Shown here in pieces: positions 35,175 to 43,321 of a stretch of DNA of 64,000 nucleotides; the first letter of the stretch is position 1, and each line of letters begins with the position of its first letter. Location of the stretch: NCBI RefSeq assembly GCF_041053105.1, contig NZ_CP163444.1, positions 1,984,001-2,048,000 of the forward strand. Reading direction: 5' to 3'. This DNA comes from Streptomyces sp. R44 (GTDB lineage: Bacteria; Actinomycetota; Actinomycetes; Streptomycetales; Streptomycetaceae). The notes beneath the pieces were generated by a model. The model was not told the origin of the DNA. It saw nothing but the letters and a program-made list of their open reading frames with translations, and did no database searches. The translations under genes were made by a program, and so were the position numbers.

Positions 35175-35533
35175 TGGGCGATGTCCTTGCGCAGGGCGGC
35201 CGCGGCGCCGAGGTAGACGTGCGCGATCCGGGACTTGGGCAGTTCGGTCTCGACGTGGGCGAGGAGCCGGACGACCCTGGGCATCGCACCCTCGATGTCG
35301 AGTTCCTGTGCGCAGATCAGGGGCACGTCGACGATCCCGATGCGCCGGGCCGCGGCGGCGGGGAAGTCGCTGTGCAGATCGGGCGTGGCCGTGAACCAGA
35401 TGCTGATGAGGTCGTCGGTGGTGAGCCCGTTGCGTTCGAGGACGGCGGTGAGCAGCTCCTCGACCTGCTCGCGCATGTGTCCGGCCTCGTCCCGCTCCAG
35501 CTGGACGGCTCCTCGGACCGCTCGTACCGCCAC
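35171..35533 (-). CDS. aroH: Chorismate mutase, AroH class
   Basis: A 120-residue AroH-type (trimeric alpha/beta barrel) chorismate mutase. The start VRAVRGAVQLERDE supplies the active-site Arg; the ISIWFTATPDLHSDFPA and ICAQELDIEGAMPRVVRLLAH blocks are typical, and HVYLGAAAALRKDI closes it. It converts chorismate to prephenate. GTG 35533 opens the aroH-tyrA operon; tyrA begins within its stop codon. Confidence 0.95.
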   Translation of the reverse strand: MAVRAVRGAVQLERDEAGHMREQVEELLTAVLERNGLTTDDLISIWFTATPDLHSDFPAAAARRIGIVDVPLICAQELDIEGAMPRVVRLLAHVETELPKSRIAHVYLGAAAALRKDIAQ

Positions 35534-35601
35534 GTCGTGCTCCTTCGCCTGCGTCAGTGCTCCGTTCAGCCTAGTCAGCGGCGGGGCCGGCGCGCCGCTG
35601 C

Positions 35602-35640
35602 CGCCCGCCCTCCGAGACGAAGCACGACGGAGGGCGGGCG
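35602..35640 (-). terminator. Hairpin terminator after the YidB-like gene
   Basis: A perfect 13-bp GC-rich stem (35602-35614 with 35628-35640) with a 13-nt loop begins 14 bases past the stop of the YidB-like gene and separates it from aroH. Confidence 0.8.
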
Positions 35641-35653
35641 TCCGGAACGGGGG

Positions 35654-36085
35654 TCAGAGCTGCTGCTGGCGGATGATCTCCTCCAGGGAGGCGCCCTGGG
35701 GCAGCGAGCCGCTCGGGGTCAGCTTGTCGACGGCCTGCGGCAGGGACCGGGCGATCTCGTCGGCGGCCTCCTGCGGGCTGACGCCGGCATCAGCCGCGAC
35801 CTTCTGCAGGGTGTCGTCCGGGAGGGCCTCGGCGATCTGGGCGCCGCTGACGGCCTGGTTCTCGCCGGTGCCGACCCAGGACTGCGTCTGGTCCGTGAGG
35901 CCGGACCTGGTGAGCATGTCCAGCAGCCCGCCGAGCGGGTTCGAGCCGTTGGCGCCGCTGCCGGCCTGGCCGCCCATGAGGGCTCCCAGGAGGGAGCCGA
36001 GGATGTTGCCGCCGCCCTGCCCGCCTCCGCTGCTGCTGCCGCCGAGGAGACTCCCGAGAAGACTGCCGAGGTCGTTGCCCGCCAT
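35654..36085 (-). CDS. YidB-like (DUF937) protein
   Basis: A 143-residue protein. The first 50 residues are Gly/Ser/Leu-rich (NDLGSLLGSLLGGSSSGGG), then LGGLLDMLTRSGLTDQTQSWVGTGENQAVSGAQIAEALPDDTLQKVAADAGVSPQEAADEIARSLPQAVDKLTP, the hallmark block of YidB/DUF937. Its function is unknown. ATG 36085 (MAGNDL) has AAAGG 8 bases upstream. It stands alone between a terminator and the divergent Rieske gene. Confidence 0.85.
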   Translation of the reverse strand: MAGNDLGSLLGSLLGGSSSGGGQGGGNILGSLLGALMGGQAGSGANGSNPLGGLLDMLTRSGLTDQTQSWVGTGENQAVSGAQIAEALPDDTLQKVAADAGVSPQEAADEIARSLPQAVDKLTPSGSLPQGASLEEIIRQQQL

Positions 36086-36219
36086 GGTCCTGCCTTTCGT
36101 CCGGTACGGAAACACGCCCAATGTCACCCGAACCGGGGCGTTCCGCCACTCGGAGTAGGCGGCGAGGGAGGGCAGGCGTGTTGCGGGCCCCGGGGGCGAT
36201 GCGCGACGAAGCTGGCGGC

Positions 36220-36663
36220 ATGACTACGAGCTCAACGACCCGCCGTACCGTCCTGTTCGCCGCGGCGGCCCTGACGACGGGCTGCGGCTCCGACGGCGGG
36301 GGCGACGAGGGTGCGCAGACGAGCGCGCCGGCCACCAGCGAACCGGCCCCGACCGGCACAGCCGCCCCGAGCGGCCCCGCACCCCTGGCCAGGACCTCCG
36401 AGATCCCGGTCGGCGGCGGCACCGTCTTCGCCGAGCGGAAGGTGGTCGTGACGCAGCCGGCGGCGGGCGAGTTCAAGGCGTTCTCGGCGATCTGCACCCA
36501 TCAGGGCTGCACGGTGAACAAGGTCGCGGACGGCACGATCGACTGCCCCTGCCACGGCTCCAAGTACCGCATCGCCGACGGGTCGGTGGCGGCGGGACCG
36601 GCTCCCCGTCCCCTCCCGGCCGAGCAGATTATTGTCTCGGGGGAAACGATCACCCTGGCGTAA
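36220..36663 (+). CDS. Rieske [2Fe-2S] lipoprotein
   Basis: A 147-residue exported ferredoxin-like Rieske protein. The N-terminus TTRRTVLFAAAALTTGC combines a Tat-like twin arginine with a lipobox (Cys21). After a Thr/Ala/Pro-rich linker, residues about 60-147 hold the Rieske cluster ligands CTHQGC and CPCHGS, spaced as in the family. The cluster would accept or donate single electrons at the outer face of the membrane; the partner is not in the window. ATG 36220 is the start that gives a Tat signal; its RBS is weak. Confidence 0.88.
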   Translation: MTTSSTTRRTVLFAAAALTTGCGSDGGGDEGAQTSAPATSEPAPTGTAAPSGPAPLARTSEIPVGGGTVFAERKVVVTQPAAGEFKAFSAICTHQGCTVNKVADGTIDCPCHGSKYRIADGSVAAGPAPRPLPAEQIIVSGETITLA

Positions 36664-36673
36664 TCTGCCCCGC

Positions 36674-37363
36674 ATGACTCCGGACGAGCTGGTGCGCGAG
36701 CACACGATCTACTCCTGCGTGATGGGCTCGCGCGCCTTCGGTCTGGCGACCGAGGACAGCGACACGGACGTACGGGGCGTCTATCTCGCCCCGACGCCGC
36801 TCTTCTGGCACTTCGACAAGCCCCCGGCACATGTGGAGGGCCCGGGCGAGGACCAGTTCAGCTGGGAGCTGGAACGCTTCTGCGAGCTCGCCCTGCGCAA
36901 CAACCCGAACGTCCTGGAGTGCCTCCACTCCCCCGTCGTCGAGCACGTCGACGACCGGGGCCGCGAGCTCCTCTCGCTGCGCGGGGCCTTCCTGTCCCGC
37001 CGGGCCCACCAGACCTTCGTGCGGTACGCGGCCGGCCAGCGCCGCAAGCTCGACGCCGACGTCCGTCAGTACGGGCATCCGCGCTGGAAGCACGCCATGC
37101 ACCTGCTGCGGCTCCTCACCAGCTGCCGCGACCTGCTGCGCACGGGCGAGCTCCGCATCGACGTCGGCGAGGCCCGCGACCGCCTCCTCGCGGTCAAGCG
37201 CGGCGAGGTGCCCTGGCAGGAGGTCGAGTCCTGGATGAACCGCCTCCAGGAGGAGGCGGACCGGGCCCACGACACGACCCCGCTCCCGGCCGCCCCGGAC
37301 GAACCCCGGATCCAGGACTTCCTGACCCGCGCCCGCCGCGCCTCGGCCCTGAACGAGCTCTGA
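36674..37363 (+). CDS. Nucleotidyltransferase (YcgL/pol beta superfamily)
   Basis: A 229-residue protein. The pol-beta nucleotidyltransferase motif is visible as YSCVMGSRAFGLATEDSDTDVRGVYLAP (GSRAxG...SDxD). The C-terminal part is helical (HAMHLLRLLTSCRDLLRTGEL). The family comprises predicted nucleotidyltransferases of the YcgL type, of unclear substrate, thought to modify RNA or proteins. ATG 36674 follows the Rieske gene by 10 bases. The stop is the first of a run of repeated stop codons (see repeat at 37355). Confidence 0.88.
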   Translation: MTPDELVREHTIYSCVMGSRAFGLATEDSDTDVRGVYLAPTPLFWHFDKPPAHVEGPGEDQFSWELERFCELALRNNPNVLECLHSPVVEHVDDRGRELLSLRGAFLSRRAHQTFVRYAAGQRRKLDADVRQYGHPRWKHAMHLLRLLTSCRDLLRTGELRIDVGEARDRLLAVKRGEVPWQEVESWMNRLQEEADRAHDTTPLPAAPDEPRIQDFLTRARRASALNEL

Positions 37364-37398
37364 GCGAGCTCTGAGCGAGCTCTGAGCGAGCTCTGAGC
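37355..37398. repeat. 11-base tandem repeat (GAGCTCTGAGC) x4
   Basis: Four exact copies of an 11-base unit and a partial fifth span the end of the nucleotidyltransferase gene. Each unit carries a TGA, and because 11 is not a multiple of three the TGAs fall in all three frames (37361, 37372, 37383). The first copy encodes the last residues and the stop. Confidence 0.9.
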
Positions 37399-37414
37399 GA
37401 GCTCCGGGGGCTCG

Positions 37415-38446
37415 CTACGCGTCCCAGAGCGCGCCGAAGGTGAGCAGGTCGCTGTGGTACTCGACGCGCTCCTCCCACTCCTTCGGCCAGGCGTCCGCGC
37501 CGAGGTGGGCGCCGGCGAAGGCGCCCGCGAGGGCGGCGATCGAGTCGGAGTCGCCGCGGGTGCAGGCGGCGCGACGGAGCGCGGTGAGGGGCTCGTCGGG
37601 GAAGAGCAGGAAGCAGAGCAGACCGGTCGCGAGGGCTTCCTCGGCGATCCAGCCGTCACCGGTGTACTCACAGGGATCGAGCTCGGGGTCGGCGGTGCGC
37701 TGGACGGCGTCGAGGCGCTCCAGGACGGCCAGGCACTCGTCCCAGCCCCGCTGGACGAAGTGGAGGGCGCTGGGGTCCTGGGAGCGGGTCCACAGGTCGC
37801 CGAGCCAGTGCTCGTGGTAGCGGGAGCGGTTCTCGTACGCGTACGAGCGGAGCTGTCCGACGAGCCCGGCCGGGTCCACGCCCTGCGCGAGCAGGTACAC
37901 GGCGCGGGCGGTGAGGTCGGAGGCGGCGAGCGCGGTGGGGTGACCGTGGGTCAGGCCCGACTGGAGCTGCGCGGCACCGGCCCGCTGCTCCTCGCTGAGC
38001 CCGGGGACGAGCCCGATGGGCGCGACCCGCATGTTGGCGCCGCAGCCCTTGGAGTGGATCTGGCTGGCGTCCTGCCAGAGCCGGTCGCCGTCGAGGAGCG
38101 CGCAGGCGCGCAGGCAGGTGTTGCCGGGGGCCCGGTTGTTCTCCGGAGAGTGGTACCAGGTGACGAACTCGTCCCGGACGGGCCCGGCGAGCCGTTCCGG
38201 GGCGAGCACCCCCCGGTCCATGGCGGTGCGGATGCCGCGGGCGAAGGCGAGGGTCATCTGGGTGTCGTCGGTGACGTACGCCGTCCCGTTCCTGACGGGC
38301 AGGGCCATCTGCCGCCAGGGTCCGACCTTGGCGAGGATCGACGGCACGTCGTTGAACTCGGTCGGGAATCCCAGCGCGTCGCCGAGCGCCAGCCCGATCA
38401 GGGAGCCCGTCGCGGCCTGCTTCGTCGCGTGGCGTCCGAGGTTCAT
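37415..38446 (-). CDS. ADP-ribosylglycohydrolase
   Basis: A 343-residue protein of the ADP-ribosyl-glycohydrolase (DraG/ARH) fold. GLALGDALGFPTEF opens the fold, and the dinuclear-metal ligands are in DDTQM (residues about 60-64) and the C-terminal GDSDSIAALAGAFAGAHLG. It removes ADP-ribose from proteins, or acts on related free compounds. The start overlaps the stop of the NUDIX regulator gene (ATGA at 38443-38446). It is the last gene of a three-gene NAD-linked operon. Confidence 0.93.
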   Translation of the reverse strand: MNLGRHATKQAATGSLIGLALGDALGFPTEFNDVPSILAKVGPWRQMALPVRNGTAYVTDDTQMTLAFARGIRTAMDRGVLAPERLAGPVRDEFVTWYHSPENNRAPGNTCLRACALLDGDRLWQDASQIHSKGCGANMRVAPIGLVPGLSEEQRAGAAQLQSGLTHGHPTALAASDLTARAVYLLAQGVDPAGLVGQLRSYAYENRSRYHEHWLGDLWTRSQDPSALHFVQRGWDECLAVLERLDAVQRTADPELDPCEYTGDGWIAEEALATGLLCFLLFPDEPLTALRRAACTRGDSDSIAALAGAFAGAHLGADAWPKEWEERVEYHSDLLTFGALWDA

Positions 38447-39180
38447 GCGGTTCGTCCTTCTGGTCGCAGGAGGGGCGGGTGGAGGGTGGTGGCCCCGCCT
38501 GCCCGGTAGAGAGCGGCCGGTTTCCCCCGTCCGCCGGTGAGGCGCGGCGGCCCTTCCACGGCCTGCACGAAGCCGGGCGTGGTGAGGACCTTGCGCCGGA
38601 AGTTGGGGCGGTCGAGTTCGACGCCCCAGACCGTCTCGTAGACCTGCCGCAGCTCGCCGAGGGTGAACTCGGCCGGGCAGAAGGCGGTCGCGAGGCAGGT
38701 GTACTCCAGCTTGGCGCCGACCCGTTCGTGGGCGTCGGCGAGGATCCGGTCGTGGTCGAAGGCGAGCCCGCCGTGCGTCCCGTACGGGATCCAGCGGGCC
38801 TGGGCCGCGTCGCCGCCGCCGCGCGGTTCCGGGGGGTCGGGTACGAGCGCGGTGAAGGCGACGGAGACCACTCGCATCCTCGGGTCGCGGTCCGGTTCGG
38901 TGTAGGTGCGGAGCTGTTCGAGGTGGAGGCCGGCGACGGTGGTCTCGGAGAGTCCGGTCTCCTCGGCGAGTTCGCGGCGGGCGGCCCGCTCGGCCGACTC
39001 GCGGGGCAGCACGAATCCGCCGGGCAGGGCCCAGGACCCGGCGTACGGCTCCTGGCCGCGCTCGACGAGCAGGACGTGGAGGCGTTCCTCGCGGATCGTG
39101 AGGACGGCGAGGTCGACGGTGACGGCGAACGGCACGAAGGCGTACGGGTCGTAGCCCTCGGGGGCCCGGTGGGCGGTCAT
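38443..39180 (-). CDS. NrtR-like NUDIX transcriptional regulator
   Basis: A 245-residue protein. Residues about 15-150 are a NUDIX domain with an intact Nudix box, GFVLPRESAERAARRELAEETGL. Residues about 160-240 are a winged-helix part (AFCPAEFTLGELRQVYETVWGVELDRPNFRRKVLTTPGFVQ), the layout of NrtR, a repressor that senses ADP-ribose. ATG 39180 overlaps the upstream nadR-like stop. The gene order nadR-like/NrtR-like/ADP-ribosylglycohydrolase fits NAD recycling. The complete Nudix box suggests it may still hydrolyse its ligand. Confidence 0.9.
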   Translation of the reverse strand: MTAHRAPEGYDPYAFVPFAVTVDLAVLTIREERLHVLLVERGQEPYAGSWALPGGFVLPRESAERAARRELAEETGLSETTVAGLHLEQLRTYTEPDRDPRMRVVSVAFTALVPDPPEPRGGGDAAQARWIPYGTHGGLAFDHDRILADAHERVGAKLEYTCLATAFCPAEFTLGELRQVYETVWGVELDRPNFRRKVLTTPGFVQAVEGPPRLTGGRGKPAALYRAGGATTLHPPLLRPEGRTA

Positions 39181-40151
39181 CGGCGCTCCGAGGGGGTGTC
39201 GGTGAGGTGCGGGCCCTCGGCGAGCAGTGCGTCGACGGCGGCGACGGCGGCCGCGAGCCGCTCCTCGTGGGGGCCGGTCAGGACGGCCGTACGGCGGCCG
39301 GTGCGCGCGAGCTGGGTGAGGAAGCGCGCGGTCATCCAGGGCCGCAGCTGCTCCCCGTAGGGCGGAACCGTGCCCTCGGCGTACTCGGATGCGACGCCCC
39401 GGTGGTCGGTGAGCAGCCAGAGGTGCTGTCGGCCGTGGGCGGCGATCTCGCCGGTGGCGGGGCTGGTGGTGCCCGTGTACCGCTCGTGCCAGATGGTGGC
39501 GGCGAAGGCGTCGGTGTCGCAGAAGAGGACGGGTGAGCCGTCCCGGGCGGCCTCCTCCTCCAGTTCGGCCTGGCGCTGGGCGATGACGGGGAAGTCGGAG
39601 GAGCGCGGGGTCGGTTCGAGCGCGCCGAACGCGCTCGCGTACTCCGGTACGCAGCGCGTGCGGGCCCAGACGCCGCCGCGCCGCCGGTAGTGGTCGGCGA
39701 GGGCGTGGGCCATGGTCGTGGTGCCGGTGGACTCGGCGCCGAGGACGACGACCCGCCGGGTGAGCGCGGACCGTACCGGCGGCTCCAGGAAGTCCCAGAA
39801 GGCGGCGGGGTCCTCGCGGACGGCGGTGTCGGAGAAGGGGTGTACCCGGTCGACGTGGACGGTCTCGGCGCCGAGGCGGCGACCGAGGTCGTCCGCGTGC
39901 GGCTCCGAGGTGAAGACGGCGTCGACCCGCTCGGGGCCGGCGTACTCCTCGCCGCCGACGACGAGCACGTCGGGGTGGATCTCGCGCATCCAGGCGACCC
40001 GGTCCTCCAGCGGGAGCGTGTCCGTGGTGGAGCCGTGGACGAGCACGGTGAGGCGCTCGCAGCGGTCGCGCGCGGTGCGGACGAGGTGGTGGTGGCCGGC
40101 GTGCGGCGGATGGAAGCTGCCGGGGACGAGGCCGTGGCCGTAGCGCCTCAT
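39177..40151 (-). CDS. NadR-like nicotinamide-nucleotide adenylyltransferase / kinase
   Basis: A 324-residue protein. The N-terminal nucleotidyltransferase domain has PGSFHPPHAGHHHL (HxGH catalytic motif) and ends near the SDTAVR block (an ISxTxIR-like motif). The C-terminal P-loop domain is LGAESTGTTTMAHAL, where the usual GK of the NadR kinase P-loop is GT. It would adenylylate NMN (and possibly phosphorylate NR) to NAD. ATG 40151 has GGGGG upstream. First gene of the operon with the NrtR-like gene; a candidate operator lies 130 bases upstream. Confidence 0.88.
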   Translation of the reverse strand: MRRYGHGLVPGSFHPPHAGHHHLVRTARDRCERLTVLVHGSTTDTLPLEDRVAWMREIHPDVLVVGGEEYAGPERVDAVFTSEPHADDLGRRLGAETVHVDRVHPFSDTAVREDPAAFWDFLEPPVRSALTRRVVVLGAESTGTTTMAHALADHYRRRGGVWARTRCVPEYASAFGALEPTPRSSDFPVIAQRQAELEEEAARDGSPVLFCDTDAFAATIWHERYTGTTSPATGEIAAHGRQHLWLLTDHRGVASEYAEGTVPPYGEQLRPWMTARFLTQLARTGRRTAVLTGPHEERLAAAVAAVDALLAEGPHLTDTPSERR

Positions 40152-40282
40152 GACGTGACCCCCGCCGTGAGCGGCCTCGCCCCTTCGGCGCGCGTGCGGC
40201 GCGTCGGTGGGACGTCGAGACCTGGTCCACCCCCGTGGGCCCAGGTCCACCGGCTGTTCACGGCGGGGCTCACCTCCGATCT

Positions 40283-40308
40283 CTTTAAGAGTCACCTTGA
40301 CTATAAAG
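40283..40308 (-). promoter_or_regulatory. AT-rich inverted repeat, candidate NrtR operator
   Basis: CTTTAAG-AGTCA-CCT-TGACT-ATAAAG: the inner AGTCA/TGACT match perfectly around a 3-base centre and the outer CTTTA/TAAAG halves match apart from one base of offset. It stands in a strongly AT-rich stretch 132 bases before the nadR-like start. Assignment to the NrtR-like regulator is inferred. Confidence 0.55.
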
Positions 40309-40361
40309 CGTCCCGGTCGTCACCCACAAGGCCCACCGGGCCCCGGCCCGGTCCAGGACGC

Positions 40362-40400
40362 GAAGAAGCCCGTGACCGGCGGGCGGTCACGGGCTTCTTC
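40362..40400 (-). terminator. Strong hairpin terminator after the pseudouridine synthase gene
   Basis: A perfect 17-bp stem (40362-40378 with 40384-40400) with 5-nt loop, 14 bases past the stop of the gene at 40415. It would end the parA-scpA-scpB-rlu transcript. Confidence 0.92.
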
Positions 40401-40414
40401 GTACGGCAGGGGCC

Positions 40415-41650
40415 TTACATGCCGACTTCCTTCATCAGCATGCCGACCTCCGTGTTGGTCAGGCGGCGCAGCCAACCCGACTTCTGGTCGCCCAGGGCGA
40501 TCGGGCCGAAGGCGGTGCGGACCAGCTTCTCGACCGGGAAGCCCGCCTCGGCGAGCATCCGGCGCACGATGTGCTTGCGGCCCTCGTGGAGGGTGACCTC
40601 GACCAGGTAGTTCTTGCCGGTCTGCTCGACGACGCGGAAGTGGTCGGCGCGCGCGTAGCCGTCCTCCAGCTGGATGCCGTCCTTGAGGCGCCGGCCGACC
40701 TCGCGGGGCAGCGGGCCGGTGATGGCGGCCAGGTAGGTCTTCTTCACGCCGTACTTCGGGTGCGTGAGGCGGTGGGCCAGCTCGCCGTGGTTGGTGAGCA
40801 GGATGATGCCCTCGGTCTCCGTGTCGAGCCGGCCGACGTGGAACAGCCGGGTCTCGCGGTTGGTGACGTAGTCGCCGAGGCACTGGCGGCCGTCCGGGTC
40901 CTCCATGGTGGAGACGACGCCGGACGGCTTGTTCAGCGCGAAGAACAGGTGCGACTGGGTGGCGACGGTCAGACCGTCCACCTTGATCTCGTCCTTCTCC
41001 GGGTCGACGCGCATGCCCTGCTCGACGACGATCTCGCCGTTGACCTCGACGCGGGCCTGCTCGATGAGCTCCTCACAGGCGCGCCGCGAGCCCATGCCGG
41101 CGCGGGCGAGGACCTTCTGCAGCCGCTCGCCCTCCTGCTCGGCGCCGGGGAAGGTCTTGGGGAGCTTGATCTCGGGCTTGCCGGCGTACCGCTCCCGGTT
41201 GCGCTCCTCCGTACGGGCGTCGTACTCGCGGGAGCGGGCCGGCGCCGTGCGGCCGCCGCCGCGCTGCGGGGACTGCCGGGGGCCGCCCTTGGCGCCACCG
41301 CGCGCGGCGTCGCCACGCCCGCGCTTCGGGGCGTCCGAGGAGCTGTAGCGCTCGTCGTAGGTGCGCTCCTCCGGGCGCGCCTTGCGCGGGCTGGAGCCGG
41401 TCGGCCGGCCGCCGCCCTGACCCGGACGGCCTCCGCCGCCCTGCCCGGGACGCCCGCCGCCCTGGCCGGGACGTCCGCCGCCCTGGCCCTGGCGGTCGTC
41501 GCGGCCGTTGCCGGCGCCGCGGTAGTTCCCGCGCCCGCCGCCACCGCCGCTGTTGCCGCGGCCGCCGCCGCTGCCGCCGCGGCCGCCGCTGTTGCCACCA
41601 CGGCTCCCGCCGTTGTTTCCGCTGCTGTTCCTGCCGCTGCTGCTTCGCAT
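40415..41650 (-). CDS. 23S rRNA pseudouridine synthase (RluB/RsuA type) with long disordered N-terminus
   Basis: A 411-residue protein. Residues about 165-230 are an S4 RNA-binding domain (ERLQKVLARAGMGSRRACEELIEQARVEVNG), then the RsuA-type synthase domain with catalytic Asp in VGRLDTETEGIILLTNHG. It makes a pseudouridine in large-subunit rRNA (RluB-like). The first ~160 residues are a Gly/Arg/Gln/Ser-rich low-complexity region with repeats of PGQGGGR; this is far longer than in E. coli RluB. ATG 41650 overlaps the scpB stop (ATGA); an upstream TTG is not needed. Confidence 0.92.
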   Translation of the reverse strand: MRSSSGRNSSGNNGGSRGGNSGGRGGSGGGRGNSGGGGGRGNYRGAGNGRDDRQGQGGGRPGQGGGRPGQGGGGRPGQGGGRPTGSSPRKARPEERTYDERYSSSDAPKRGRGDAARGGAKGGPRQSPQRGGGRTAPARSREYDARTEERNRERYAGKPEIKLPKTFPGAEQEGERLQKVLARAGMGSRRACEELIEQARVEVNGEIVVEQGMRVDPEKDEIKVDGLTVATQSHLFFALNKPSGVVSTMEDPDGRQCLGDYVTNRETRLFHVGRLDTETEGIILLTNHGELAHRLTHPKYGVKKTYLAAITGPLPREVGRRLKDGIQLEDGYARADHFRVVEQTGKNYLVEVTLHEGRKHIVRRMLAEAGFPVEKLVRTAFGPIALGDQKSGWLRRLTNTEVGMLMKEVGM

Positions 41651-42243
41651 CAAAGTTCCGTCTTGTCGTCTACGTCTGCGTCCGGGTCGAACGACGGGAC
41701 GCCTTCCAGGGAGTCCGGCTCGACCGCCTCGGCCTCGGGGAGGAAGGGGGCGAGCTCGGGGAGTTCGTCCAGGCCGCGCAGGCCCATCCGCTCCAGGAAG
41801 TAGTTCGTCGTCCTGTACAGGATCGCACCTGTTTCGGGTTCCGCGCCCGCCTCCTCCACGAGACCCCGCTGGAGGAGGGTGCGCATGACCCCGTCACAGT
41901 TCACTCCTCGTACGGCGGAGACCCGCGAACGGCTGACCGGCTGGCGGTACGCGACCACCGCGAGGGTCTCCAGGGCCGCCTGGGTGAGCCGCGCCTGCTG
42001 CCCCTCCAGGACGAAGGCCTCCACGGCCGGGGCGAAGGCGGCGCGGGTGTAGTAGCGCCAGCCGCCGGCCACCCGCCGCAGCTCGAAGCCGCGGCCCTGG
42101 GTGGTGTACTCGTCGGCCAGCTCGTGCAGGGCGTCGGCCACCTCGCGCGGGGTGCGCTCCAGGACCTTGGCGAGGTGGGCCTCGGTGGCGGGCTCGTCGA
42201 CGACCATGAGGACGGCTTCGAGGGCGGGCTTGAGGTCGCTCAT
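41650..42243 (-). CDS. scpB: Segregation and condensation protein B
   Basis: A 197-residue ScpB (kleisin-partner winged-helix protein). The hallmark strands are PALEAVLMVVDEPATEAHLAKVLE, RLTQAALETLAVVAYRQPVSRSRV and GRDxRTLL-like DGVMRTLLQRGLVEEAG. With ScpA and SMC it compacts and segregates the chromosome. ATG 42243 overlaps scpA and its stop overlaps the pseudouridine synthase start, a fully overlapping gene row. Confidence 0.96.
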   Translation of the reverse strand: MSDLKPALEAVLMVVDEPATEAHLAKVLERTPREVADALHELADEYTTQGRGFELRRVAGGWRYYTRAAFAPAVEAFVLEGQQARLTQAALETLAVVAYRQPVSRSRVSAVRGVNCDGVMRTLLQRGLVEEAGAEPETGAILYRTTNYFLERMGLRGLDELPELAPFLPEAEAVEPDSLEGVPSFDPDADVDDKTEL

Positions 42244-43274
42244 GCGGTGGCCTCCTGGTCGAATTCGTCGGTCACGGCCCCGGAGGGGTCCGTCTCGCCG
42301 CCGGTCCAGGAGACCGTGAGGTCGCCGAGGGCGGTCTCCTGGTCGAGGGCGACGGCCTTCTCCCGGTAGAGCTCCAGGAGGGCGAGGAAGCGGGCGACGA
42401 CGGTGAGGGTGTCGCCGGCGTCCTCGATCAGCTCCCGGAAGACGGCGGTCCCGCGCTCGCGGAGCAGCGCGACGACCACGGCGGCCTGCTCGCGGACGCT
42501 GACGAGCGGGGCGTGGATGTGGTCGACGTACACCTGGGGCTCGGCCCTGGGCTGCATGGCCTTGACGGCCAGCTTGGCGAAGCCCTCGGCGCCGATGGAG
42601 ATGACGACCTCGGGGAGCAGCTCGGCGTGGTGGGGTTCGAGTCCGACGGTACGGGGGTGGCGGCGGCCCTCGGCCTCCCAGCGCTCCTCGAAGATCGCGG
42701 CGATCTGTTTGTACGCGCGGTACTGGAGGAGCCGGGCGAAGAGCAGGTCGCGGGCCTCCAGGAGGGCGAGGTCGGCCTCGTCCTCCACCTCGGCGGCGGG
42801 GAGCAGCCGGGCGGCCTTGAGGTCGAGCAGGGTGGCGGCGACGACGAGGAACTCGGTGGTCTGGTCGAGGTCCCCGTCGGGCCCGAGGGCCCGCAGATGG
42901 GCCATGAACTCGTCGGTGACCTGGGAGAGGGCGACCTCGGTGACGTCGAGCTTGTGCTTGGTGATCAGCTGGAGGAGCAGATCGAAGGGCCCCTCGAAGT
43001 TGGAGAGCCGCACGGTGAACCGCCCGTCCCGCCCTTCGCCCGCCTCGGGAGGCCCGGAGGCCTCCGGGGCCTCGGCCGCGGGCGGCCCGGGAACCTCCGG
43101 GGCCCCGGGCGCCGCCTCCGGGGCCCCGGGCGCCGCCTCCGGCGCGTCCGGGGCCTCGGGGGCATCGGTGGGTGCGGGCCGTGCGGCCGGCGCCGGCTCC
43201 CCCGACGTCGCGCCCGGGCCGCGGCCCAGGAGGCGGCGGCGGGGGCGGGACGTTTCGTCAGGGGTGTGGTGCAC
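42240..43274 (-). CDS. scpA: Segregation and condensation protein A
   Basis: A 344-residue ScpA kleisin. A Pro/Ala-rich N-terminus (residues about 1-85) contains a repeated APGAPEAAPGAPE stretch. The kleisin domain begins FTVRLSNFEGPFDLLLQLITKHKLDVTEVALSQVTDEFM, with YRAYKQIA and the C-terminal winged helix later. GTG 43274. Follows the parA partner with a 47-base gap, then scpB and the pseudouridine synthase overlap in turn. The N-terminal Ala/Pro region is coded by a duplicated 21-base unit (43095-43136). Confidence 0.95.
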   Translation of the reverse strand: MHHTPDETSRPRRRLLGRGPGATSGEPAPAARPAPTDAPEAPDAPEAAPGAPEAAPGAPEVPGPPAAEAPEASGPPEAGEGRDGRFTVRLSNFEGPFDLLLQLITKHKLDVTEVALSQVTDEFMAHLRALGPDGDLDQTTEFLVVAATLLDLKAARLLPAAEVEDEADLALLEARDLLFARLLQYRAYKQIAAIFEERWEAEGRRHPRTVGLEPHHAELLPEVVISIGAEGFAKLAVKAMQPRAEPQVYVDHIHAPLVSVREQAAVVVALLRERGTAVFRELIEDAGDTLTVVARFLALLELYREKAVALDQETALGDLTVSWTGGETDPSGAVTDEFDQEATA

Positions 43275-43321
43275 GGCGGGGTCCAGGGGGAACGAGGAGA
43301 ACGGCAGCCCGCAGGCTACCG

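Noticed and set aside
43095..43136. A duplicated 21-base unit in the scpA N-terminus as a functional repeat
   Set aside because: It is in frame within an Ala/Pro-rich disordered region; simple slippage explains it.
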